From NCBI GenBank assembly GCA_001443525.1, contig LKPX01000003.1:1-64000 (forward strand): 64,000 nucleotides of DNA, in the 5' to 3' direction. Origin of the DNA: Desulfobacteraceae bacterium RAAP-1. Its GTDB lineage: Bacteria > Desulfobacterota > Desulfobacteria > Desulfobacterales > Desulfatirhabdiaceae. A program made the translations under genes and the position numbers. The notes below the pieces were generated by a model that worked only from the letters and a program-made list of their open reading frames with translations, did not search any database and had not been told where the DNA came from. Positions 26,443 to 36,167 of the stretch are shown one piece after another; position 1 is the first letter of the stretch, and every line of letters begins with the position of its first letter.

Positions 26443-27834
26443 ATGCAGAATATCTTCCGCGAATTTGTTTTTATTGTGTGCGATCGGATACGTGTTATTG
26501 TCATGGTATTTCTGATGGTTTTCATGATCTCCACTGCGATTGCTGTCACACTGCCTCCTGTATATCGCTCCACTGCTAAATTTTCTTTAATTGTTCCGCA
26601 GAGCATGGATCCGCTGCAGAAAGAAAATTCTTTTGATTACAATAACAGGGTCCGGCGATATCTTCAGGATCAAAAAGAACTGATCCTGTCCAACAGAGTT
26701 TTGGGGAAGGTCGTTGCAGAACTGGAACCCGGAGTCCGGCAGCCAGTCTCTCAAAAGGTGATGGATTCGTACCGCAAAGACATATCCGTTGATCCGCCTG
26801 CTGGAGAAACATTTGCAGGTTCCAGCGTTTTTATTCTGGAATACACCAACAGCAATCCTGCCCGTTCCATGCAGGTGGCTTCCTCTTTGACACAGAATTA
26901 TCTGGAAGCCTACCGGGAACTCAGCCAGGCTAAAAGCGATTATTCATATTCTTTTTTTCTGCAGCAGACCAATAAACTGCATGAGAATATGCTCGATAAA
27001 GAAGAGAAACTTCGTGCCTTTGAAAGTAAACAGGCTCTGGCACTTCTTGAAATTCTGAATCTGGAGCCCGGGAAATCCAATGCAGAAGTGGGCCCCAATG
27101 CGTTGCTCAATCAGTTTTTGCGCAGTTATCACGAACTTCAGGTTGAGTTGGCCGGTTTGAACAGTTCTATCAGTTACCTGGATCGGGAAATTCACAAAAA
27201 AGGAATTCCAGCCGTTCCGTCTGAGATGGAGGGCTCCGGACGCACCATTTCGGTTTATAAGACGAAAGTAGCCCAATTGCAGTTGCAGCTGAATGAGATG
27301 AAACCTCAGTTCAGCGCAAATTTTGAGCCTTTGAAACAAGTAGAGCAGGAGTTTAACATGAGCGTTGATTCCTTGAAAAAGGAGCTGGGCAGATCTGTGG
27401 ATGCCCAGAAGATGACGGCTCAAAATATTGAAGCCAAAATCCGTCAGCTCGAAACGATTATCAGGGGACTTAAAGACCGCATTCAGAAAACTGCCGGAGA
27501 AAAGGCTACCTATGAAACCCTGAAGCAGGAATATTATCTGGCCAGGGATGCCTATACACAGGCCATGGCTCAACTGGAACAGACACGAATGGCAAAATCT
27601 CTCAATGAAGACAAACAAATCTTAACGCTGATTGATAAACCGTCGCTTCCCGTAAATCCATTTAAACCGAATCGCATGCTGATTATCATTGGCGGCTTTG
27701 TTTCAGGACTTTTCTTAAGCGTTGCCGTTGCATTGACGATGGATCATTTTGATCATCGAATCAAAACACTCTATGACATCGAAACATATCTGAATGTTCC
27801 CGTACTCGGATCGGTACCGAATGTACATGGGTAA
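26443..27834 (+). CDS. Wzz/GumC-like chain-length determinant protein
   Basis: An inner-membrane polysaccharide co-polymerase of 463 residues. A first membrane helix (about residues 18-38, VIVMVFLMVFMISTAIAV) and a second near the C-terminus (about 410-430) enclose a long coiled-coil periplasmic domain. The proline-rich motif PSLPVNPFKPNRM before the second helix is typical. It ends at DHFDHRIKTLYDIETYLNVPVLGSVP, where two-domain proteins continue into a kinase. Here the kinase-like part is absent and may be supplied by the separate CpsD-like gene at 31340. It sits 18 bases after the export lipoprotein. Confidence 0.9.
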   Translation: MQNIFREFVFIVCDRIRVIVMVFLMVFMISTAIAVTLPPVYRSTAKFSLIVPQSMDPLQKENSFDYNNRVRRYLQDQKELILSNRVLGKVVAELEPGVRQPVSQKVMDSYRKDISVDPPAGETFAGSSVFILEYTNSNPARSMQVASSLTQNYLEAYRELSQAKSDYSYSFFLQQTNKLHENMLDKEEKLRAFESKQALALLEILNLEPGKSNAEVGPNALLNQFLRSYHELQVELAGLNSSISYLDREIHKKGIPAVPSEMEGSGRTISVYKTKVAQLQLQLNEMKPQFSANFEPLKQVEQEFNMSVDSLKKELGRSVDAQKMTAQNIEAKIRQLETIIRGLKDRIQKTAGEKATYETLKQEYYLARDAYTQAMAQLEQTRMAKSLNEDKQILTLIDKPSLPVNPFKPNRMLIIIGGFVSGLFLSVAVALTMDHFDHRIKTLYDIETYLNVPVLGSVPNVHG

Positions 27835-27867
27835 TTTTCAGCTTCCTGATTTCGGCAGGTACTGAAT

Positions 27868-29304
27868 ATGGAAATTTTCCCCTCAGTTGCCATCATGGTC
27901 ATTTCCCTGATTGTTATGATTTTGTGGTTTATGGGAAAACGTCGGCCTGTTTATGCGGAACAAAAACAGGCCGATTTCACGGCTGTGCTTCTGGCATGCT
28001 GGATGATTGCCAGCGCTGTTTTCGGCCCGAATTTTTTTATACTGCGATTTGCAGGTGTGTTCGATATCACGATTGAGCGATTGTTATTTATCGTGATTCT
28101 GGCTTATGTCGCCGCTGGCCTGTTTACTGGAAAAATCAACCTGCTCAGTAATAATTCCATTGAAATCGCAATGATGGCGTTTGCCATGGTTTGCGTGATC
28201 GCCATGATGCGCAAAGGTTTTCTTTCCATAGATTCGGCCAGATTTCCGTCTCCGTGGTTTGTGTTCATTACCGGCTATCTGTTTCCTTTTATCGTGTATG
28301 TTTATGCCAAAAGTTTTATTCAGACAGAAGAACAAATTCAAATACTGCTGACGGCTCTATTTTTTTTCGGAATCTATCTTTGTCTGATAGCACCGCTGGA
28401 GTATTTTCAATTACGACAATATGTATTTCCACGCTATATCAATGATCCTCTAATTTCCACCCTGCATCTTGAACGCGCCAGAGGGCCGTTTTTAAATGCC
28501 GCATTTAACGGGGTAGCCATGGTCATCGGATTTATCAGCGGCATGCATCTTCTGCCCCAAAAGACAGGGTTCTCTCTAACGTTTTACCGGGCGGCACTCC
28601 TGCTGTTTCCTCCTGCGGTGTTCTTCACCCTGACACGGTCTGTGTATCTGGGGTTTCTGATATCCTTGTTTATTTTTCTGATATGGTACAAGACACCGTT
28701 TTCCAAATGGAAAATAGTGTCTGTTCCTGTAGCGGTTGCAGTAGTTGCCATTTTTATCAATGCCCACCGTCTGGCCTCTTCAGACAGACGTGAAGGTGGG
28801 GTTTATCAGGTCGAAGAAGTTCAAATTCGCGTTGCACTACTGGAAATGTCCTATTTTTTATTTACCCAACACCCCCTGCTGGGTATTGGACTTGCTCAGT
28901 TTATTCCGGTAGCCAACCTGTCTTATACGGGCAAAGTGCCTTATGTTGTTGAAATATCAACTCCCCAGTTTCAGCACAACCATCTGATGGGAATCGCCAC
29001 GGAATTAGGGCTGGTAGGCTTATGTGCCTATCTGACCATGATCATCCTCATCCTGCGCCGGATAACACAAACATTCAAACGAGTTCCACAATCAGGTTTT
29101 ATGGGAAGAAATCTATGTGTTATCATAATTGCAGTATGGTGCATATATTTGAACAACAATCTTTTTGTGGAGCCCTCCAATGCGCTTTTTATCAATTCGG
29201 TTCCATTCATGTTCGCAGGGCTTATCGATGGCATCTATGTAAGATCACTTAAAAAAGATACTGTATATCATCAACGGTTGAGGCCACTGTTTCAATATGT
29301 TTAA
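27868..29304 (+). CDS. O-antigen ligase/polymerase-like membrane protein
   Basis: A 478-residue protein with around 11-12 hydrophobic segments and a large loop near residues 300-380, typical of the Wzy_C/O-antigen ligase family. The loop has HPLLGIGLAQFIPVA and QFQHNHLMGIATELGLVG, the family's characteristic H...E pattern. In this locus it most likely polymerises the repeat units of the exopolysaccharide. Its 3' end overlaps the next gene by 8 bases. No Wzx flippase was found in the window, so that function is missing or encoded elsewhere. Confidence 0.87.
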   Translation: MEIFPSVAIMVISLIVMILWFMGKRRPVYAEQKQADFTAVLLACWMIASAVFGPNFFILRFAGVFDITIERLLFIVILAYVAAGLFTGKINLLSNNSIEIAMMAFAMVCVIAMMRKGFLSIDSARFPSPWFVFITGYLFPFIVYVYAKSFIQTEEQIQILLTALFFFGIYLCLIAPLEYFQLRQYVFPRYINDPLISTLHLERARGPFLNAAFNGVAMVIGFISGMHLLPQKTGFSLTFYRAALLLFPPAVFFTLTRSVYLGFLISLFIFLIWYKTPFSKWKIVSVPVAVAVVAIFINAHRLASSDRREGGVYQVEEVQIRVALLEMSYFLFTQHPLLGIGLAQFIPVANLSYTGKVPYVVEISTPQFQHNHLMGIATELGLVGLCAYLTMIILILRRITQTFKRVPQSGFMGRNLCVIIIAVWCIYLNNNLFVEPSNALFINSVPFMFAGLIDGIYVRSLKKDTVYHQRLRPLFQYV

Positions 29305-31231
29305 AGATTTTTATCATCTGAAAGCTGAGCCATTCAGCACACACCCTAATCCGGGCATCATTTTCATTTCCAATACCCACAAGGAAGCTTGGTATTATCT
29401 GCTGTTCGGCATCGATACCCAAGAGCCGTTTCTGGTGCTGACCGGCGAGTATGGCATGGGTAAAACTCTGCTTTGCCTCAGACTGATTCAGGTATTGAAG
29501 AAGAAAGGCAAACCGCCTGTGGAATATATTTCCACTCCCGGTGAAGGCTATGGCGGTATTTTAAGGCGTATTGCACATCACTTGAATATCAGCATTGTTC
29601 CTGAAGATGAGGCGGTTCTTCAGGACATGATTTATGATTACTTTCGGGAAGGAACCCAGGATTCCCGTTTCTATCTGATCATTGACGACGCCCATGAACT
29701 GGATACCGAAGCCCTCACCCGGCTGAAGCATCTATCCTCCTTTAATCATAATGGTTTTTTCCCCATTGTGATGGTGTTTGTGGCGCATCCGTCCTTTCTT
29801 CAAGGGCTTCAGACGCCGGCATTGAAGTCACTGAACCAGCGCATCAAAAGACGGTATCAGCTTTCACGATTCAGTTTCGAAGATACGAAAAATTATATCT
29901 ACTTTCGTCTGCTTAAATCCGGCGCCAGTGGATTACCGGTGTTTCCGGAAGAAACTCTTCAAAAAATATTTGAATACAGCGGTGGTGTGCCGCGCCTGAT
30001 CAACAATATCTGTGACACCTGCCTTCTGATTGGTGCTTCCAGGGAACTGACTGTCATCCCTCCTGAAGTTGTGGATAATGCCAAAGATCTGGTCGAGGGC
30101 AGCCTGATCGGAAGCAAATCGGAAGTTATTGTTGATACGCATGCGATGACTGAAGCACTGGAAGAAATAGAAACACCCGAAACACCAGAACCCTTGGTGA
30201 CCATTTCCGAAGAGATTCCGACCGATGTCAGTAACCGAGAAAATGACGATACTACTGGACTGAAAAACGCTGCGGATGCCGACGAAGAATCTTATATTAA
30301 AGCGCCACTGTCTCAGCATTCATCCATCTTGAAAAAATTGGGGACTGTTTTGTTGATAGTGGTGTCGGCATCTCTTCTCTTGATCTGTGGTGCCGTGTTG
30401 TCTCAATTATATACGAATCCCCATTTCACTATTTCATCACTGCTGCCAGCTATCCAGCGTCAACACATGTCCGAAGCTGTAAATACAACTGCCGCAGAAA
30501 AACCGGTTGCAGCAGAACCACCACATGCAGCGCCATCTTCACGTTCTACAGATACTGCGCCTCAATCCACAAAAGCCGCCCTGGCGGCGCCAATACTGCG
30601 TGATGAGGAACCGGATAACACTTCGTCACTCGATTCCAGTGCGACAGAGGATTCTTCCACGTCCCATACAGAAACCGTTTCCTCGGCTCCAAAGGATATG
30701 GCCCCGGCAACGGCAGAAAATACGGATAAACCTGTGCTACAGACATCCCAGACAGACACATCCACTAAAAGTACCGCGGAATATTTCATCCATTATCCGT
30801 TTTCACTCAGATACTCCAGTTATCAAAAACCAAGCCATGCATTGCAGGATATTTCAGACGTGCGGCAAAAGGGTCTTACGGCATATCTGGTTCCCATTTC
30901 TCTGGGCGACATGGGAATCTGGTGGCGCATCTATATCGGGTACTATCCCACTGAAGCAGAAGCTAAAAAAGTGAGATCGGAATACAAAATTGCCAATACA
31001 ATTGTGGATAAAACGGAATATGCCTGCCTGGTTGGAGACTATTCTACTGAAACAGACATTCAAGCTGCCTTTGAAAAGCTGAAGCAGCTTGGCTTTTATC
31101 CATATGTTATTCAAACGGCAAAAGATCATTTTTTGTTATATGTCGGTGCATATGGAAAAAAAATTGAAGCTGCTGCTCTGAATCAGGAACTTGAGACAAA
31201 AGGATTTCACAGCCTGATTGCGAAAAGATAA
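29297..31231 (+). CDS. ExeA/GspA-type AAA ATPase with membrane segment and SPOR-like C-terminus
   Basis: The N-terminal ExeA-like ATPase (about residues 1-270) has FKDFYHLKAEPFSTHPNP, Walker A GEYGMGKT and Walker B FYLIIDDAHEL, and ends in the winged part GGVPRLINNICD. A single membrane helix follows (about 345-370). A long Ser/Thr/Pro/Ala linker comes next. Two SPOR-like segments close the protein (GIWWRIYIGYYPTEAEAKKV and FLLYVGAYGKKIEAAALNQ). ATPases of this kind accompany polysaccharide and exosortase loci; here no exosortase is seen. The SPOR part suggests binding to denuded glycan strands, so the protein may couple cytoplasmic ATP to an envelope event. Inference from domains only. Confidence 0.87.
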   Translation: MFKDFYHLKAEPFSTHPNPGIIFISNTHKEAWYYLLFGIDTQEPFLVLTGEYGMGKTLLCLRLIQVLKKKGKPPVEYISTPGEGYGGILRRIAHHLNISIVPEDEAVLQDMIYDYFREGTQDSRFYLIIDDAHELDTEALTRLKHLSSFNHNGFFPIVMVFVAHPSFLQGLQTPALKSLNQRIKRRYQLSRFSFEDTKNYIYFRLLKSGASGLPVFPEETLQKIFEYSGGVPRLINNICDTCLLIGASRELTVIPPEVVDNAKDLVEGSLIGSKSEVIVDTHAMTEALEEIETPETPEPLVTISEEIPTDVSNRENDDTTGLKNAADADEESYIKAPLSQHSSILKKLGTVLLIVVSASLLLICGAVLSQLYTNPHFTISSLLPAIQRQHMSEAVNTTAAEKPVAAEPPHAAPSSRSTDTAPQSTKAALAAPILRDEEPDNTSSLDSSATEDSSTSHTETVSSAPKDMAPATAENTDKPVLQTSQTDTSTKSTAEYFIHYPFSLRYSSYQKPSHALQDISDVRQKGLTAYLVPISLGDMGIWWRIYIGYYPTEAEAKKVRSEYKIANTIVDKTEYACLVGDYSTETDIQAAFEKLKQLGFYPYVIQTAKDHFLLYVGAYGKKIEAAALNQELETKGFHSLIAKR

Positions 31232-31339
31232 AGGAAGATAATATGACGTATTTTCTTCATGAATGAAATTCTTTTCTCAAACAGCGATGGTGACTTTATA
31301 AAAAGTCCAATATCAGCATACTGCAGGATATAATCCAAT

Positions 31340-32326
31340 ATGAATATCTGGGAAGAAGCATATTCTAAAAATAAGGAAGGCAACCGGGCGTCTGTTCATC
31401 CCAACCCGGATCAGAATTCGCCTGCGCCGTCGGAAGAACCTTCCGGTGGCAATACGCAGCATTCTATAAAGCCACCTGCCGAGGGGGAGTCGTTTGAAAA
31501 TCTGTATTATCAGATCGGTAAATCTCATCAGCCTGCCGGTACTCCCCAATTTCGACAGAAGCCGAGATCTGAAACAAATCAAACTCAGCAGCAGCCGTAT
31601 CAGAGTTCTGAATCCGATGCTTCACCCAAATCAACTAAAATGCGGTTTAATTTCAGAATCCTGTCAGATAAAATTTCCAGATCATATCCATCAGTTTTGA
31701 ACAAAATGAGCAACCAGCTTTCAGATATCTGGGGAAACATTCTAGTAGAAACCAAGCAGTCGGTCGAAGCCCTGCTGGTTTGCGGTGCTACACGAAAAGA
31801 AGGCAATACCTTTATTTCTTTTTATTTGGCCATGTTTTTATCCAAAGAATACAACATGAAGATTTTATATGTGGATACAAACGCTGACCATGCAGTAATC
31901 CCCAAAATCAAAAATCTCCCTGGATTTTACACATTTGTATCTCAAAAAAAAGAACTTTCCTCTCTGATTGTGAAGACGGAATATCCAGGACTGTATTTAT
32001 TGCCGTCTGGCGCTGAGAAATCATCCCAAAATGACGGTTCTGTCATGCTGTCCAGAGAACCTGTCGAAGCACTGATACAGTATTGCAGAAACAATTTCGA
32101 TATTACAATCATTGACGGCCAGCCGATCACCATGAGTCCTGTCATGATCGAATTCGCCAGGGTGGTGGATATGACAGCGATAGTATGCCGATACGGATAT
32201 TCCAGGAGGGAAGTGTCCAAAATGGCTATCGACAAACTCCAGAAATTCGGAATTAATTCCATTGGCGTCATTTTAAATGACCGTCAGTTCCCGATACCGC
32301 AAAAACTTTATCGATTAATGGGATGA
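31340..32326 (+). CDS. CpsD/BY-kinase-like ATPase with degenerate P-loop
   Basis: The C-terminal two thirds resemble cytoplasmic bacterial tyrosine kinases of polysaccharide systems: LLVCGATRKEGNTFISFYLA at the P-loop position, Walker A'-like ILYVDTNAD, and Walker B-like ITIIDGQP. In place of GxGK(S/T) the loop reads KEGNT, so the ATP-binding lysine is absent. The usual C-terminal tyrosine cluster is also missing (one Tyr near the end). The first about 110 residues are Gln/Ser/Pro-rich and probably disordered. It may be a catalytically dead partner of the separate Wzz-like protein. A weak AGGA site precedes the ATG. Its stop overlaps the next gene by 4 bases. Confidence 0.78.
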   Translation: MNIWEEAYSKNKEGNRASVHPNPDQNSPAPSEEPSGGNTQHSIKPPAEGESFENLYYQIGKSHQPAGTPQFRQKPRSETNQTQQQPYQSSESDASPKSTKMRFNFRILSDKISRSYPSVLNKMSNQLSDIWGNILVETKQSVEALLVCGATRKEGNTFISFYLAMFLSKEYNMKILYVDTNADHAVIPKIKNLPGFYTFVSQKKELSSLIVKTEYPGLYLLPSGAEKSSQNDGSVMLSREPVEALIQYCRNNFDITIIDGQPITMSPVMIEFARVVDMTAIVCRYGYSRREVSKMAIDKLQKFGINSIGVILNDRQFPIPQKLYRLMG

Positions 32327-33492
32327 TGGATAATCAGTCTGACTCAAAGCGAACAGTGCTTCATGTGATCGATGCTTTGAATATTGGCGGCGCGCAGGCG
32401 TTGCTGGAACTTCTGGCGGCCAAAACACCTCGCAACCGTTATCGCACGCTTGTTTGCGTCCTTCAGCCCGATACGACAGTTCTTTCCCGGATTGAATCTA
32501 CGGGCGTCAAGGTGTTCTGCTTCAACCGCCGCAGACCCAGCATTGTCCGGCCGATCGACTTTATTTCATATTTTTACTTGAACATTCGGGATATTATCCG
32601 GATATGTGATGAATATTCGGTGAATGTTATTCACTGCCATCTGTCGGATGCCGAATTCATCGGTATCCTGGCTGGACGTTGCTGTCGTATGGAACGCATC
32701 GTATCCACCGTTCATTATCCGGCACTGCTGCCGGAGCGAAAACCCGGCGATATCCGCAATTATTTCAGAATGCTGACAACCCGGTTGCTTTATCGTTTGG
32801 CGGATACGGTCATTGCCGTATCCGACGACGTCGCGGAAAAACTGCATACGGTTTTTGAGCTTTCACCATCCCGCATCCAGGTTATTATCAACGGGATTGA
32901 TGTGGATGCCATCTATCACACGCAGCCTAATACCGATCTTTTGAAGTTGCTTTCTGTAAAGTCCGGCCAGCGTCTGATTACCTCTGTAGGCCGTCTTATG
33001 CCTCCCAAGGGCCATCGCTACCTGATTGAAGCCATGCCCGCAATACACCGCCAGTATCCAAATGCCAGATTGATATTAGCTGGAGACGGTGATCTCAGAA
33101 AATCGCTTGAAGCAAGAGCGCGGGACATGGGCATACAGGATGCAGTTTCCTTTCTTGGAAGTCGCAACGATATCGCCGACATTCTGGCTGTAACAGAAAT
33201 TTTTGTGCTGCCATCTATCTCGGAAGGCACATCTTTGGCGCTATTGGAGGCCATGGCGGCTTCCAAACCCATTGTCGCTACTGATATTCCTGGGAACAGC
33301 GCCATATTACGACATACCTCAAATTGTCTTCTTGCGCCACCTGCAGATCCGGAGAAGCTTGCGGATGCGATCGTGCAGTTGCTTAAAGACCCTCCAACGG
33401 CGGCGCAATATGGTCAGAACGCATATCAGGATGTATGTCGCCGCTACCATATAGACCAGACCATCTCCCGGCTCATGGCAATCTGGGGATAA
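32323..33492 (+). CDS. Glycosyltransferase, family 4 type
   Basis: A 389-residue GT-B glycosyltransferase. The N-terminal domain opens with HVIDALNIGGAQALLELLA, which is typical of GT4 enzymes. The C-terminal donor-binding domain has SVGRLMPPKGHRYLIEA, RLILAGDGDLRK, VSFLGSRNDIADIL and the EX7E-like stretch PSISEGTSLALLEAMA. It is translationally coupled to the CpsD-like gene (ATGA overlap). Cytoplasmic, probably building the lipid-linked repeat unit. Donor and linkage cannot be predicted. Confidence 0.9.
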   Translation: MMDNQSDSKRTVLHVIDALNIGGAQALLELLAAKTPRNRYRTLVCVLQPDTTVLSRIESTGVKVFCFNRRRPSIVRPIDFISYFYLNIRDIIRICDEYSVNVIHCHLSDAEFIGILAGRCCRMERIVSTVHYPALLPERKPGDIRNYFRMLTTRLLYRLADTVIAVSDDVAEKLHTVFELSPSRIQVIINGIDVDAIYHTQPNTDLLKLLSVKSGQRLITSVGRLMPPKGHRYLIEAMPAIHRQYPNARLILAGDGDLRKSLEARARDMGIQDAVSFLGSRNDIADILAVTEIFVLPSISEGTSLALLEAMAASKPIVATDIPGNSAILRHTSNCLLAPPADPEKLADAIVQLLKDPPTAAQYGQNAYQDVCRRYHIDQTISRLMAIWG

Positions 33493-33530
33493 TATCGATT
33501 TGTGAGCCATTATCATTGTCAGGCAAATCC

Positions 33531-34658
33531 ATGACCAAAATTGCAGTCACCGGTTTCAGAGGCGTTCCGGCCACATGGGGCGGCATCGAGCATCACTGCG
33601 AAAATTTATACGCACGGCTTGCCCAGCGGGGCTATGATATCACGATATACGCCAGAAACTACTATACCCCGGAAAATATCTCCGAGTACAAGGGAATGCG
33701 AATCAAGCATCTGCCGACCATCAATTATAAATATTCGGATGCGCTGCTGCATACTCTGATCTCCGTGATCCACATCCTTTTTACAAATCCAGATATCATT
33801 CATATTCACGGAATCGGCCCCTGCTTTTTCAGTTGGATTCCCCGCCTTTTCAAGCCACGAATCAAAGTGTTTTTCACCTGCCATGGTCTGGACTGGCAAC
33901 GGAAAAAATGGCCGTGGTGGGCATCGAAACTGATGTATCTGGGAGAGTTGAACGCTGTATATTTTGCTCAACATCACATTGTAGTTTCAAAAAATCTTCA
34001 GGAGTATTTCAGCAAGGCGCATCACATTTCAGCCCATTATATTCCCAATGGCATTGCCATACAGCCATTGCGTCCGCCTCATGCCATCAAGCGATGGGGG
34101 CTGTATGAACACTCGTATTTTCTGTGTGTTGGACGCATGGTGCCGGAGAAGCGGATAGAGGATATTATCCGGGCTTATCTCCTGAAGCCAAGGAAATGTT
34201 CTTTAGTCATTGTCGGAGATAACGCTGCTTCCGGTCGGTATATGTCCGAATTACGAAATATTGCAGGAAGCAACCCAGCAATCCTTTTTACCGGCTATCA
34301 ATTCGGTGCTATCCTGGAGGAACTTTATTCCAGCACAGCAGCATTTATCGCTGCATCAGAATTGGAAGGTCTTCCCATCACCCTGCTTGAGGCATTGTCA
34401 TACGGAGCAATGTGTGTTACAAGCAACATTGCACCGCATCGGGAGCTGATGGAGCCCCTGCATGGAATATGTTTTCCTGTTGGCGATGTTTATGCACTGG
34501 CATCATCCATGGATTGGGTGGAAACCATGTCTGAATATCAACGGGAGCGATTCAGGGAAAACGCCATTAGCATGATTTCAAGGCACTTTAGCTGGAATTA
34601 TGTCTGCAACGCCCATCATCTTTTGTATCAAAAAGCCCTGTCAACCATTGAACCGTAA
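33531..34658 (+). CDS. Glycosyltransferase, GT-B fold (family 4/1 type)
   Basis: The frame is open from 33435, but the ATG at 33531 begins the proper Rossmann strand (KIAVTGFRGVPATWGGIEHH), a start typical of rhamnosyl- and related transferases. The C-terminal domain shows YFLCVGRMVPEKRIEDIIRA, SLVIVGDNAA and ELEGLPITLLEALSYG. Length from this start is 375 residues. The GFRGVPATWGGIE pattern recalls DUF1972-type enzymes. It follows the first glycosyltransferase by 38 bases and precedes the initiating transferase, so it belongs to the same repeat-unit pathway. Substrate unknown. Confidence 0.88.
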   Translation: MTKIAVTGFRGVPATWGGIEHHCENLYARLAQRGYDITIYARNYYTPENISEYKGMRIKHLPTINYKYSDALLHTLISVIHILFTNPDIIHIHGIGPCFFSWIPRLFKPRIKVFFTCHGLDWQRKKWPWWASKLMYLGELNAVYFAQHHIVVSKNLQEYFSKAHHISAHYIPNGIAIQPLRPPHAIKRWGLYEHSYFLCVGRMVPEKRIEDIIRAYLLKPRKCSLVIVGDNAASGRYMSELRNIAGSNPAILFTGYQFGAILEELYSSTAAFIAASELEGLPITLLEALSYGAMCVTSNIAPHRELMEPLHGICFPVGDVYALASSMDWVETMSEYQRERFRENAISMISRHFSWNYVCNAHHLLYQKALSTIEP

Positions 34659-34688
34659 GCATTTTTCTGTAATTTTCAGACGAAATAT

Positions 34689-36131
34689 ATGTATTCACAA
34701 CGAGGAGTAACAAGAAGACTTGAACTGTTGCTGGATGTTCTGCTGACAGAATGCGCATTCATTTGTGCATATTTCATCAAACGACATCTGCCGATGGGGT
34801 CCTATGGGGGACTCACGGTTACATCCAATTATTCTCTGCTGCTGCTGCTCATCACCATCACCTGGTATGTCATTCTTGATTTTGTATCCCACAGATCCAG
34901 TTACAGAAGTAAATTGTCTGTTTCTATATTCAGAAATGTCTTTTACCTTGTCAGCACCTGCACCGTTATTCTGGTGTTATGCATGTATGCGTTTAAAATT
35001 TCAGATATCAGCCGTATTCTGATTTTTATTTTTTTTACTCTGGATGTATTATTTCTTTATACAAGCCGTTGGATAATGCGTCAGATAATCATGTCAAAAT
35101 GGAATAAAGATATCTATTATCGCTATGTGCTGATTATAGGAAGCCGTACAACCGCCAGGGAGCTGATACAAATGATTGCAAATCATCCGGAAACCAGCAT
35201 CCAGATTGTCGGATGTGTGGATTTATATCAGGAAGATGTCGGGAATACCGTCTGTTGTGATGTCCAGATCATCGGAACCATGGATAACCTGCGCGATATT
35301 TTGTTAAACCGGGTTATTGACGAGGTTTTGATAGCCATGCCGATGAATGAAATCAATAACTCTGAATGGTATTTATCTCTTATCAATACATTTGGTATCA
35401 CGATCCGCATTATTCCCTACTGGTATATCCGGAAGTACATGTCTCTTCAGCCAGATACTCATAACTTTCAGATAGAGCGTTTTCTGTCGGAACCAGCGCT
35501 GGTTCTCAGCACAACTCAGGAAAAAGAGGATGTGCTGATCCTGAAGTCCGTCATGGATTACATACTGGCTGCAGTTATCCTTTTGATTACCTTGCCTTTT
35601 TTTATGATTGTAGCAGTCAGCATTAAATTGGCATCACCAGGATCTGTATTTTACAAGCAGCTCCGGTGCGGACAGTATGGCCGAAAATTTTATGTATATA
35701 AATTCCGCACCATGGTCAAGAATGCCGATAAAATGCAAAATTCGATAGTTGCATACAACGAGGCAGACGGTCCAGTATTTAAAATAAAAAAGGATCCCCG
35801 TATCATTCCTTATATCGGCTCCTTTTTAAGGAAAGTCAGTCTGGATGAGCTTCCTCAGTTTATCAATGTACTGCGTGGAGAAATGAGTATCGTAGGACCT
35901 AGGCCTGCTATCCCCGATGAAGTCGAAAAATACGAGCTGTGGCAACGCCGGCGTCTGTCTATGAAACCCGGTATTACCTGCACTTGGCAGATACAACCCG
36001 ATCGCAATTCCATTTTATTTGATCAATGGATGAAAATGGATTTGGACTATATCGATAACTGGTCTTTTTGGCTCGACATCGCACTGATGTTGAAAACCAT
36101 CCCTGCCATCATATTAGCGCACGGCAGATAA
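34689..36131 (+). CDS. Undecaprenyl-phosphate sugar phosphotransferase (WbaP/WcaJ-like)
   Basis: This is the initiating enzyme that places sugar-1-phosphate on undecaprenyl phosphate. Several N-terminal membrane helices (first about 120 residues) lead to a CoA-binding-like domain (YVLIIGSRTTARELIQMI). A membrane helix near residue 290 (YILAAVILLITLPFFMI) precedes the catalytic bacterial sugar transferase domain with YKFRTMVKNAD, SLDELPQFINVL and MSIVGPRPAIP. The length of 480 fits long polyisoprenyl-phosphate hexose-1-phosphate transferases. It is the last gene of the exopolysaccharide run; efpL starts 36 bases later. Confidence 0.93.
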   Translation: MYSQRGVTRRLELLLDVLLTECAFICAYFIKRHLPMGSYGGLTVTSNYSLLLLLITITWYVILDFVSHRSSYRSKLSVSIFRNVFYLVSTCTVILVLCMYAFKISDISRILIFIFFTLDVLFLYTSRWIMRQIIMSKWNKDIYYRYVLIIGSRTTARELIQMIANHPETSIQIVGCVDLYQEDVGNTVCCDVQIIGTMDNLRDILLNRVIDEVLIAMPMNEINNSEWYLSLINTFGITIRIIPYWYIRKYMSLQPDTHNFQIERFLSEPALVLSTTQEKEDVLILKSVMDYILAAVILLITLPFFMIVAVSIKLASPGSVFYKQLRCGQYGRKFYVYKFRTMVKNADKMQNSIVAYNEADGPVFKIKKDPRIIPYIGSFLRKVSLDELPQFINVLRGEMSIVGPRPAIPDEVEKYELWQRRRLSMKPGITCTWQIQPDRNSILFDQWMKMDLDYIDNWSFWLDIALMLKTIPAIILAHGR

Positions 36132-36167
36132 AATGATAATGATTCTATTTGGGAGAATTCAGCACAT

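Noticed and set aside
25282-36131. Exosortase/PEP-CTERM polysaccharide system
   Set aside because: An ExeA-like ATPase is present, but no exosortase and no PEP-CTERM protein is visible; the Wzy-type reading fits better.
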